Of a stretch of 64,000 nucleotides of DNA, positions 1 to 9,820 are shown piece by piece. Made by a program: the position numbers and the translations under genes. Below the pieces are notes generated by a model that was not told the origin of the DNA, ran no database searches, and saw only the letters and a program-made list of their open reading frames with translations. Each line of letters opens with the position of its first letter. The stretch's first letter is position 1. Source of the DNA: Malaya genurostris (Eukaryota; Arthropoda; Insecta; Diptera; Culicidae); contig NC_080571.1 in NCBI RefSeq assembly GCF_030247185.1, forward strand, positions 109,637,128-109,701,127, given 5' to 3'.

Positions 1-478
1 TGCTTCTAAATTTTTTACCAGCGAGCATTCTCTTGAGGTCTGAGAACAGGAAAAAGTCACTGGGGGCCAAATCTGGAGAATACGGTGGATGAGGGAGCAA
101 TTCGAAGCCCAATTCATTCAATTTCAGCAATTCAATTCGTTGTTGCTTTTGATCGATTGTGAGCTCACGCGGCACCCATTTTGCACAAAGCTTTCTCATA
201 TCCAAATATTCGTGAATAATATGTCCAACACGTTCCTTTGATATCTTTAGGGTGTCAGCTATATCGATCAACTTCACTTTACGGTCATTGAAAATCATTT
301 TGTGGATTTTTTTCACGTTTTCATCGGTAAAAGCCTCTTTTGGACGTCCACTGCGTTCATCGTCTTCGGTGCTCATATGACCAGTACGAAATTTTGCAAA
401 CCACTTACGAATTGTTGCTTCGCCTGGTGCAGAGTCTGGATAACACTCATCAAGCCATCGTATCTTTTGAAGGTTGGT
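1..478 (-). pseudogene. mariner-family transposase remnant, centre deleted
   Basis: Reading the minus strand from about 478 to 1 gives one open frame resembling a mariner (DD34D-type) transposase. It runs from an N-terminal helix-turn-helix part (WLDECYPDSAPG, then KISKERVGHIIHEYLDMRKL, then WVPRELTIDQKQQ) straight into the C-terminal catalytic part (LLPHPPYSPDLAPSDFFLF). The last Asp of APSD is the third catalytic residue. The segment between DQKQQRIE and KLNELGF, which in this family carries the first two catalytic Asp residues, is missing, at roughly position 130-140. The frame stays open across the junction. The protein cannot be catalytic. The remnant runs off the left edge of the window, so its terminal repeat on that side is not visible. 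What is seen is the protein motifs; the family assignment rests on those motifs. Confidence 0.85.
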
Positions 479-2960
479 ACTAACTGAAAATGGTATGGAT
501 TTAATTCTAGTGGCGCCCTCTCATAGAAACGATACGAACTTTTCAGCCGATCTGTTATGTCAATTTGTTAAATATAGTACTACGACAATATATGGCTCTC
601 AAAAGTCATGCAAAAGTCACTAGTTACGCATTTATATACTAATTTCTTTTCTCCAGGGAGTTCTTGGATTCCCATGATCTTCTACGAAACAAAACAATTT
701 GATAATGTACAATTCGTAATATTTATTGCACTGAAGCATGTTGAGTGCCAAAATAAACTTTGTATCGTTTTTTTCTTGTAAACGGTACTGAGAAAGGGAT
801 CAGATTCATTTCGCACAAAGGGTCATTTCACCAAATGACATTTTGCCGAATCATGCAATTGTCTAAATAATTAAAATTGATTTAAAATAAAGACAAATGA
901 AAGATAATAGCGTTAATGCCCATTTCTTACCTTCTTGAATTCGGTGAAACAACTTTCGGTGGAATGACCCGCTTCCCTGAAAAAGGCATAGTTTCTCCAT
1001 TAGGTGGATTGACATATGTTTTTTTCATTAAAGTTTTTCTATGCATATTAAATTTTATTCCCAAATGTACATAATTAGGTTGGTTTACCCTTTCCATATA
1101 GACGCGATAAGCGATCAATGTGAGAATCAACTTTTTAACAGAGACCCGGATGGTCGAGTTTCACATACCATTCCATACAATTCGTTGAAATAGGAAATGA
1201 AAATACCTGTTTATGTATTGAGGGTAAAAATGCAGAACTGATTTTAATAAACTTATGTGGATTCGAACGAAAGATGCTCTTCACCTATCGTTTACTGTGT
1301 GTTTTACTAGATCAGACATGTGGTTCATATCGAATTGATTCCAGCCAATCGAAATAATAGTATAGCTTCGATCCAATAGAATTTTTTTCCACAGCCTCAA
1401 AAAACAAAACAAAAATATTTTAGAAATTTGGATCAAAATTTTTAATTTATTTTGAAAGACTTGGTGATGCCTGGCAGTACCTGATGCAAATGTAATGTTT
1501 AGTATTTACTATGTTTCGTCTTCCTTACATTTAGCTATTAGGCACTAAGACCTATGTATTCTATGCAGATTTGCATTTCTATTGTAATCCTCAGTAGTAT
1601 CAAAATATATCTCTTGTTACATTTAAGCTGAACAATAGCTTATAGTGTTTATCAAGAAGCTAGTGTACTTGAGAGGCATAAGAGATACAATCAAGATCTC
1701 GCTTGTCAGCATCCAGAGGGGGATGAAAAGTAGCATTAGATGGATTGATTGCGTTTTGAGCGTTCTAATGGCACTGGGGTGGGTTGCCGACTTTATATAC
1801 ACGAAATAACGACGGATCTTGGCACAATTGGGTTATCTTCTGAATTGTGTTTTATCATATACAGAATAGATCAATTATTTATTAAAATTTTTCTCAGGAT
1901 AAGCGAAAGTTACAGGTTCGAGCTCCGTCTCTGGGAAATTTTTTCGTAATTTTCCAGTTATTTATCCTCTCAATCGTTTTTCATTCGTCATGATGTTCAG
2001 TAATAAGTAGAATCGTAGAATAAATCTTAATCACGACTCCTCTTTAGGATTCGATTACCAATTGAATCGAATACTGAATCAATTTTCACTCGTTTGGTGT
2101 TCATTCAAAGAGGTTTAAATTTTGTGATAAAATTTTGAGCAAAACACACTAGTATATGGGACGGCAAGTCTGAACTACTACTTATATCTCGACCACTATC
2201 CAGATAGCTGATTTGGTGGTAGAATTCTCGATAGCAGTATCATCATTTGTATTCTATTAGCCATTCGAATAGCAGAACAAGCTCGAATTCCGCCCTGGCA
2301 ACGCCTTGGCTTTTACCATAAAACCACTAGCGATGTTGTTCATTCCTGGAAAATTCTTGCTTCGATTTTAAGGGCAAAAAGCATTCGTGACATCACAACC
2401 GAGCGAAATCTTTTCAAAATAGTCCTCCTTTCTTCAATCCCCTTCCGAACCAAATGCTATACGAAGTTCAATTTAGTCTTTTGAATTGCAGATTACGATT
2501 CGCCCGGAAGAGAAATTCCATTTCACGTGTCGTTTAAGGATTAAGAATTCCACTATAGCACGTACCGCCGTTTGCAGCACTGAATTTGGTAGCCAAAAAT
2601 AGATTGAAAATCCTTGTAAAACTGTTAGTTCATACGTGGAAGTCAAGATCAAGAGTGAGAGTGTGACTGAAATGCAAATCAGAACAGCACAAGCGAATCG
2701 GGCGAGTGAAAAGTGTTGTTTATGTAAGTTGCATTTACATAAAAATCGCATCATGAAGAACGACAGTGCTACATTTATCCCTAGTTCGGATCTAACCCGG
2801 CACGCGCTGGAATTGTGGTCGCACCGTGCCACGACAACTATTACATTCTGCTACCGGCAGTAGCTGGAGGGCAAACGGCTAAAAGCTAGTGACGCGAAGA
2901 CAGCATGCAGCGTATGAACATCCTTTTATGTTTAAGTGGAAGCAAACAACGTGGTCTGGT
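479..2960. other. no gene recognised; AT-rich with one decayed repeat
   Basis: I find no convincing coding region here. Bases 1131-1290 are a decayed copy of the repeat superfamily described at 4735-6320: they contain the degraded core around catataccattccatacaa and a following aactgattttaataaactta. The short open frames at 927-1130, 1749-1949, 2473-2832 and 2636-2863 have no recognisable domain and no splice or promoter context. The last 100 bases may be upstream sequence of the signal-peptide exon that follows. Confidence 0.5.
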
Positions 2961-2965
2961 GGCAA

Positions 2966-2970
2966 TCAGT
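2966..2970 (+). promoter_or_regulatory. candidate initiator (TCAGT) for the signal-peptide gene
   Basis: The arthropod initiator motif TCAGT occurs here, placing a start near 2968. From 2941 to 3163 there is no ATG on the plus strand, as expected for a leader that ends at the ATG at 3164. No TATA box is seen at the usual distance. This is a motif match only; the true start is unproved. Confidence 0.3.
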
Positions 2971-3163
2971 GGATCGGATAAATTGTTTTCACAGTGCGAA
3001 GTAGAGTTGAAGTAAGAAGTGAACTGTGTGCATTGCCAGCATATCAAGTGGAAGGGGAAAAGCAAAAAAAGAGCGAAAAAATAGCACAAGTCAATATCAA
3101 CAATTCAACGTCAGACTGGTATCGAAACGAGCAGGATTTGCCCGGCAAAAGGGGAGGCCAACA

Positions 3164-3248
3164 ATGGAGATTGTTTACATGCAAATTGTGATGGTGCTCA
3201 CATTGGTAGTGAAATGCTTGCAAGGGTCGTTGTCTACTGCGCTGCAAG
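3164..3248 (+). CDS. first coding exon of a secreted or membrane protein (signal peptide)
   Basis: The ATG at 3164 lies in a strong insect start context (ccaacaATGG) and is the first ATG after a leader of more than 220 bases without one. It encodes 28 residues: MEIVYMQ, then the hydrophobic core IVMVLTLVV, then a small-residue stretch GSLSTALQ, a typical signal peptide. The exon ends in CAAG followed by a consensus donor GTGAGT at 3249, so the intron is phase 1. Signal-peptide exons joined to extracellular modules commonly end in phase 1. No downstream exon is recognised, so the mature protein is unknown; an immunoglobulin-type or other extracellular protein is possible but unsupported. The open frame running past the donor to 3349 is intronic read-through. 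Partial feature: the rest of the gene lies further right or outside. Confidence 0.5.
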
Positions 3249-3588
3249 GTGAGTGTTTTGTTTTCCGTATTATTCGATTATCATTGATTGTTACTATGTA
3301 CGGTGCGCGGTCGTCTGAATGGATTCACAATGGTTTAATCCAATTATAATTCCAATATCACAAATAATCAAACATTATGAATAGTAACTGTTCAACCTGT
3401 CATGGGTAAAATTTTCGTTTGTCGGATTTGTAATGCGCAATATATGGACGGTGTCATGCGTATAATGTTAGAGAATATAGGACTTGCAGTTGCGATATTT
3501 GAATTCAGATTGACGACCAATTCAACAATAAGTGCTGTAATGATTACCTTTTGATGGTAATGAATTAGACACAAAAATGCTGATCAGT

Positions 3589-3741
3589 GATGCGAATCAT
3601 CCGAGTCTCTGATATGTCAGAAAGTAAAGATAGAGGTCGTTTACCATTTACTATCCGTTTACTATGCCGGTTCGGATAGTAAATGGTAAACGACTTTTAT
3701 CTCTACTTTCTGATATGCCAGAGACTCGGATGATTCGCATC
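3589..3741. repeat. foldback element with 69-bp near-perfect arms
   Basis: Left arm 3589-3657 and right arm 3673-3741 are reverse complements with about seven mismatches, separated by a 15-base loop. Arm tips read gatgcgaatcatccgagtct and its complement. The RNA from either strand would form a long hairpin. It could be a tiny foldback transposon; it lies in the putative first intron of the signal-peptide gene. No target duplication was identified with confidence. Confidence 0.85.
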
Positions 3742-4171
3742 GCTAAGATGCCTAAGTTCGACTCCTCTGGAAGAAGGTAAAAGTTTAGGTGCGAGAAGCT
3801 TTCTGCTTACTTAAATGACCCTTGTCACGTCTCACTTTTCCGCACTTTATTTTCACATTCTCGCTCATCCTTGTGGACTATGACTCTATAATGTTCATAT
3901 TCTTTCTCCTCTCACAATCTCCAGTTAGTTTGTTATTATTAAAAAACCGAAAAATAAAAAAATACTCACTGACCAAACGTCATAAATAAAAAATACAAAG
4001 TCGCTACTAAAGTGCAAAGTGTCCTTCCTATGAACAGTTCCTTTGCACAATTCTGCTGCTCACTTCTTCTCAAAAGCATGAGGTTTACGGCGTTGTTTTC
4101 CCATATGTCTTACACAGAAAACAATGGGAAAAAGATAAAATTCTCATCTTTTATACCCATATAATTTTTCC

Positions 4172-4520
4172 GCAGCAGTGATATTTTGTTCTCTTCCTCG
4201 GAACGTATTCTGATTGGCTGGTACTGGCGTGGGTCAGTTCAGACATGTTTGACAGTGGTGTACTATTGGAACACTTTAATGTTGTTATGGTGCATGTTTA
4301 GAATAGAAAATTTCAAATTTATTAGTAGTTAGATTATTTGAATCCTTCTACAGATCATTGAACTATGAATTGTCGAAATTATGTCAGAAAATCTAACGCA
4401 AAAAATTTTAGCTTACTATCTCAAAACTGTCATCTCGGGTACGAGAAAGGCAAGCACGCTTCATGAGTTTTCCGTTTAGATACTTGTTTTAATAAAACAT
4501 TTCAGAAAAAAAAATTAATG
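4172..4520. repeat. dispersed repeat, copy 1
   Basis: This stretch (from gatattttgttctcttcc through ctgattggctggtact to tacgagaaaggcaagc and aaacatttcagaaaa) matches 8413-8700 in the same orientation, with small indels. No coding capacity is seen. Identity of the family is not known to me. Confidence 0.65.
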
Positions 4521-4734
4521 TGAAACTAAACTTAAATTCATTTGAATTTACTTTATAACTGTTACATCACTCACATTTTCGTATTCAATGCTGCTGTATT
4601 CTTTAAAACAATTCTCTTTGACTTTTGGAAGAAAAAACCGGTTTTGTTTGGGTACCAGCTACCGTAACCTACAAAATAATACAGTTCGATAAAAAGTTAT
4701 TAGTTCTCAGATCGATTTAGGGTGACTTTCCATG

Positions 4735-5130
4735 AAAAATCAATTTTTGCTTTTCTCATATAGGCTATGCAATCACCGACCGACTTTTGAACCGAGGCGC
4801 GGAGGGCCAAGTGTCATATACCATTCGACCCAGTTCGTCGAGTAGGCGAAAAGACTGTGTATGTATGTGCGTTTGTGTGTGTGTGTGTCACATTTTTGAA
4901 CTATTTTTTCTAGGAGATGGCTGGACTGATTTTCACAATCTTAGATTCAAATGAAAGGTTATGCGGAAATAGTGATCATATTTTCTTAAATGTATCTCAC
5001 TCAATTTTCTCAGCGATGGTTTGACCAATTTTTATAAACTTAGGTCAAATGAAAGAAAATCCTGAACTAAAAAACCTGTTTTAATCCACCTAGTGGTATA
5101 ATGATGCCATTCTCACGTACATATAATATT
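4735..5130. repeat. repeat superfamily R1 copy with (GT)n seed
   Basis: Begins in cttttctcatataggctatg, carries ccgaggcgcggagggccaag, a catataccattcgacccagt core, a short (GT)n tract at about 4872-4890, modules of the type ctggactgattttcacaat, and ends near aatccacctagtggtataat. The same ends and modules recur at 5140-6320, 9655-9820, 57995-58330, 60118-61160 and 63340-63620. Non-coding. Confidence 0.75.
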
Positions 5131-5227
5131 GTGGTATTCTATTCTAAATTTTTCTCTTCGATTTTTGAAAGAAACCAAGAGATTGTTTATGCATAGCATG
5201 TTTGTTGCATCCGAAAATATTTTAAGC

Positions 5228-6034
5228 GACGGTGTACAATATTGAACACACTTTACCCTATAATTCCGGAACCGGAAGTCGGATCCGGATGAAATTCAGG
5301 AATTCCGTATGGGACCGGAAGATCTTTCATTTGAATCTAAGTTTGTGGAAATCGGTCAAACCATCGCTGAGAGGAGTGAGTGAGATCTGTTTTGGTATAT
5401 ATGACCACTATTTCCGGTACTTCCGGAACCGAATACCGGAAACCTGAATGGCCGGAATCGGTTTGTTTAGTTGCCTACTGATAATCACTATCGATTTGTG
5501 TAGTTTTGTGACCAGTTTAGAAATTTTTTTACGTGTTTTGTTTCGTAGGTTTAAGTGACGGTGTACAATATTGAACACTCTTTACCCTATAATTCCGGAA
5601 CCGGAAGTCGGATCCGGATGAAATTCAGGAGTTCCGTATGGGACCGAAAAACCTTTCATTTGAATTTAAGTTTGTGGAAATCGGTCAAACTATCGCTGAG
5701 AAAAGTGAGTGAGATCTGTTTTGGTATATATGATCACTATTTCCGGTACTTCCGGAACCGGATACCGGGAACCAGGATAACCAATATCGGTTTGTTTAGT
5801 TGCCTACTGATAATGACTATCGATTTGTGTAGTTTTGAGACCAGTTTAGAAAATTTTTTACGTGTTTTGTTTCGCCGGTTTAAGTGACGGTGTGCAATAT
5901 TGAACACACTTTACCCTATAATTCCGGAACCGGAAGTTGGATCCGGATGAAATTCAGGAACTCCGTATGGGACCACAAGACCTTTCATTTGAATTTAAGT
6001 TTGTAAAAATCGGTTCAGTCATCTCCGAGAAAGC
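5228..6034. repeat. 329-bp tandem repeat array, about 2.4 units
   Basis: The landmark gacggtgt at 5228, 5557 and 5886 shows a period of exactly 329 bases, with few substitutions between units. Each unit holds cctataattccggaaccgga, gaaattcagga and a ctttcatttgaa module. The open frames at 5232-5447 and 5555-5887 are the same reading frame of two units and look incidental. The array lies inside an R1 superfamily copy that continues through the (CA)n tract to about 6320. Confidence 0.85.
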
Positions 6035-6049
6035 CTAGTGAGATTATTT

Positions 6050-6208
<159 letters not shown>

Positions 6209-6329
6209 TGCTCAGCTCGATGAACTGAGTCGAATGGTATATGACACTTGGCCCTCCGGGCCAATTTTCACTAGTCGGTTTTTCAAGTGATTGCATAACC
6301 TTTCTATATGAGAAAGGCAAAACACGAAA

Positions 6330-6870
6330 CAAAACGGAAAACTTATTTTTTTTCTAAGCTGGCTTCTAAACTACTCCAATCATTAGTCATTATTAGTAGA
6401 TTGCCAAACAAATCGATTCCGGTCATTCTTTCAATAACTAAAGAAAATTATTTTGAAGAATACCGTAGTATTAAATATGATAGTATGATTGACTCAATTT
6501 TTCCCTCTATTTTCTCAGAGATGGCTAAACCGATTTTCACAAACTTAGATTTAAATGAAAGGTCTTATAGCCATATACTAAGTAACTGAATTTCATTTGG
6601 ATCCGATTCCTGGTTCTCCAGAATTACAAGGAAATATGTGCAAATTTATAAAAAAAATACGTACTCTATTTTTTCGGAAATTTCTTAACCGATTTTCACA
6701 AACTAAGAAGCAAATGAAAGGTCTTAAAACTCATTAAAAAAAATCCTGAAAAGTCCAGATCCGACTTCCGGTTCCTGTTTTACCGTGCGATTAGTGAAAA
6801 TTTTCAATTTCGTGAGTATTTTTTCACATGCACATTTTTATAAAATTTACTGCTAAATTCATCTAGTTTA
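6330..6870. repeat. diverged R1-type repeat modules
   Basis: Three decayed copies of the ccgattttcacaaactta / aatgaaaggtctta module occur at about 6530, 6690 and 6750, with ccgacttccggttcctg at 6762-6778. The frame at 6308-6589 is repeat-derived. No gene is seen. Confidence 0.6.
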
Positions 6871-7129
6871 CAAATCTTGTTAGTTAGTGAGTATATAAAA
6901 TTACTTTGCTACCACTAGCCCCCGGTTTTCGCTTCCGAAAGCAACCGATTTTCACAAATCATGTTTCGAAGTAATGCTCGTATTCAGTTCGCTTTCTCAT
7001 CTCATTGAGGGAAGATCATGCACACGCACCAATCTCATCTCAGTCAGTCGATAAAACAAAACCGCTTACGTTCGGGACGAAAGAAACCAAGTACAGTATT
7101 CTGTAGTGAATAATAGTACGAATTCGAAA

Positions 7130-7914
7130 TGAGTGAACCAAACGAACAAAAGCTACCACCGCTGCGAAAAAATACAATTATTGTTGACTTCAAGCAGTGC
7201 AAAATTCGACCTTGAACCTTGAGAACTTGAAGGTTTGCTTAAGGAGCAAATGCATCTTGACATTAAACGTGTGCATTTACTTCAATGCAATAGGACAAAT
7301 AATGTTTTTTACATCCAGTTTCATAAAGAGTTGGATGCAATTCAATTCGCAAAAGACAATAACAATGTGCACTATGTACATTAATTACACAGAACATTAA
7401 GTACAACATTCCAGTATATATAGAAGATAGTGCTATAGAAGTGCGTGTGCATGATCTTCCCTCAATCGTCATCGATCCTTATATTCGCAAAACTATGTCC
7501 CAGTACGGAGAGATTCTCTCCATCGAAAAAGAAAAGTGGAAGAACTTTTTCCCAGGTATTCTAAATGGCGTACGTTTGTTACGCATGCGCTTGAATAGGC
7601 CTAAACCTTCTTATGTGACTTTCCGTCAGGATACAAGAATCCCGTGCAAATCACTTGTTACCTATGACAATCAGATGGCCACATGTCAATACTGTCAAAA
7701 AGCTGTTCACTACGGTAAGCCATGTGATAAACTGGACAAGGAGACAACTACACCAAAGGACAACGGTGCTTCCTTCACACCAACCCTAAGCAACCCCAGT
7801 ACACCTGTGACTGCCACCAACAACAATGAAGCATCCCCTGCCACCAACAACAATGAAGCTTCACTTGATCTCGATTACTGTGAATTTCACACAGCGAAAT
7901 GTGCACAAATCTAA
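7130..7914 (+). pseudogene. LINE ORF1 (gag-like) remnant with zinc knuckle
   Basis: An ATG at 7130 (MSEPNEQKLPPLRKNTIIVD) starts a gag-like protein that is broken by frameshifts or stops near 7214 and 7385. The second half, open from 7441 to 7914, has an RRM-like stretch (EVRVHDLPSIVIDPYIRKTM, YGEILSIEKEKW, PGILNGVRLLRMRLNRPKPS) and then a CCHC knuckle CQYCQKAVHYGKPC of spacing C-x2-C-x4-H-x4-C. It ends in an S/T/N-rich tail with a short duplicated ATNNNEAS motif. This architecture fits ORF1 of insect non-LTR retrotransposons. No EN or RT follows directly, so the copy is truncated. It differs from the ORF1 of LINEs A to C. The clade is uncertain. Confidence 0.7.
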
Positions 7915-8412
7915 TCAAACTGTTCTAGATTTGCATTAAACTGAGGATATTTCCTTTCGATTTGCGAACAACAAATCCTAATAGTTCTTTAGAAAACTTT
8001 TGGAGCCATTAGAACGGCTGATTTTGTGCAATGCTCTCCACCGTTGTTTTTTCACCAATGCTAATGACTGGCAGCTGTGACGTAATCGCTCTTGTCGAAA
8101 GCGAAACTAGTTGTGCAGACGACACAAAACACATCTGCTCGCAGTGGCGATACAATCCAAACTGATTCAAGTTTTGTTGAGAGGCTTGTTTCTACCTGAT
8201 TTCGTTTGTAGCTTTTTCACTAATGGGCGGTCCTAACGGCTATAAAAATAGCCGCATACAGAATTTTAATGTCGATTATTTCATTTCGGATTTGCATAAT
8301 TTATTGAAAGAAACTATCAATATGCTGTAGGGATTCGTTTCTAGCATTCACAAGGACCAAATTGAGGAACTCACCACTTTTCGGAACATGTTTCCCGGAC
8401 GATTTGTTGTAC
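7915..8412. other. no gene recognised
   Basis: Non-coding sequence between the LINE ORF1 remnant and the second copy of the dispersed repeat. A TATA-like string ggctataaaaatagcc at about 8240-8255 is also a small palindrome. The minus-strand frame 8301-8519 has no recognisable domain. Confidence 0.4.
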
Positions 8413-8700
8413 AGCAGCAGATATTTTGTTCTCTTCCTTAGAACGCGTTCTGATTGGCTGGTATTGACATGGGTCAAATGAGACAGGTTTTTCAATAGTG
8501 TACTATTGAAATACTTCAATGCTTTTGCTATACACGTTTAAATTGAAAAATTTCGATTCTATTGCTAGTTAGATTATATAAATCCTTTCACAGATCACTG
8601 AGCTATGAGCTTTAAAAATACGAGAAAGGCAAACGCGCCTTATGAATTATCCTCTTTGATACTCGTTTATACCAAACATTTCAGAAAAGTTTAATTTTGA
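8413..8700. repeat. dispersed repeat, copy 2
   Basis: Same orientation as 4172-4520; shares gatattttgttctcttcctt, ctgattggctggtattgaca, gtactattgaaatacttcaa and tacgagaaaggcaaacgcg. Non-coding. Confidence 0.65.
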
Positions 8701-9044
8701 ATTATTTGAGACTATGTCACAAAACTGAAAATTTTATCATAAAATTGTGATCATATTTCCGATGCCATGTCGCAAGAATTATGTTGATTCGTTAGATACA
8801 ACAATAGATTTTCACGATCAAAAACTTATCACTCTCTCAGAGGGTAAATTTTGAAAAGGCACCCCATAGTAAAGTAAGTCGTATTCACGACAAAATATCT
8901 TTTAAATAAAAAATAATGCTCTTATTGTTCTAGAAGATACGGTGCAATTCTATCCAGATCCAACTCTCGGTTCCGTAATTATATGGCGATGAGTTTAAAA
9001 TAAACTGGACAGCATTTCCTCTACCATATGCAGCGTGCTGCAGC

Positions 9045-9410
9045 ATGCTCATCAATATACAAACACTTAAAGAACGCTGCGACTTTGCAATGCTTTATTT
9101 TATCAGCGACATTATTTCTCAACGCATTCAATCAACTCAATTATTATCGCAATTAAATTTTTATAAACCTAGCCGTCAACTACGTTCCAGGAAATTATTT
9201 TTAGAAATACATACTAGAACAAATTATGCAAAATACAGTCCAGTCAATCGAATAATGCACCATTACAATCAATACTGCGAACATCTTGACCTGACTATGT
9301 CAAAAAGTCAAATAAAATTACATTTTTGTCGTAAAAATAATTCGTACTGTGTAAGTAAACATTGTAAACAATTTATATGTAGTCAACGTTTGCTAGACGA
9401 AAATAAATAA
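9045..9410 (+). pseudogene. C-terminal end of a LINE reverse-transcriptase polyprotein
   Basis: The frame from 9045 to the stop at 9408 contains TQLLSQLNFYKPSRQLRSRK, TRTNYAKYSPVNRIMHHYNQ and LDLTMSKSQIKLHF. This pattern (a basic PSR-x-LR-x-R motif, then R-x-NY-x3-SP-x-NR) is characteristic of the extreme C terminus of insect non-LTR retrotransposon ORF2 proteins. No RT catalytic motif is present upstream, so this is a heavily 5'-truncated insertion. The stop is followed by aaataaataaataaaaac, possibly the polyadenylation region. The exact clade is not certain. Confidence 0.65.
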
Positions 9411-9654
9411 ATAAAAACTGTCGTATAAAATGTCGATGCAGAACCGGTACGCATCGGCACGCGAAGTAGAAAACACCACCGCCTTTCGACGGAAGCACAC
9501 AACGTGCTTTGTTAAATTTCGTATAGCGTGTAGGGTTGCCACATTCAAATCTATATTGTTCAGGAGGAAAACATGTAAATCTGTAAATCTTTTATTTAAT
9601 TTGTACACTTTATTAATATTATAACAAAATCATGGTAACGATGCTTTTCTATGA

Positions 9655-9820
9655 AAGTACACTTATTGACTTTCTTATATAGAAAGTTTAGGCAATTACT
9701 TGAAAAATTGACTAGTGAAAATTGGGTTGGAGGGTGTTCTACACCATTCGACACAGTTCATCGAGCTGAGCAATGTCTGAGTGTTTATGTATCTATGTGA
9801 GCATGTGTCAAATAATGTCA
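9655..9820. repeat. short decayed R1 copy
   Basis: Starts at tttcttatatagaaagttta, has the ccattcgacacagttcatcg core and a decayed TG-rich tract (tgagtgtttatgtatctatg). Non-coding. Confidence 0.6.

Noticed and set aside
5232..5887. Two similar 71- and 110-residue frames starting MYNIEH and MTVYNIEH
   Set aside because: Same frame of two tandem 329-bp repeat units; no start context, splice sites or domain.
8235..8260. TATA-like ggctataaaaatagcc as a gene promoter
   Set aside because: It is a short palindrome with no credible coding region downstream on either strand.
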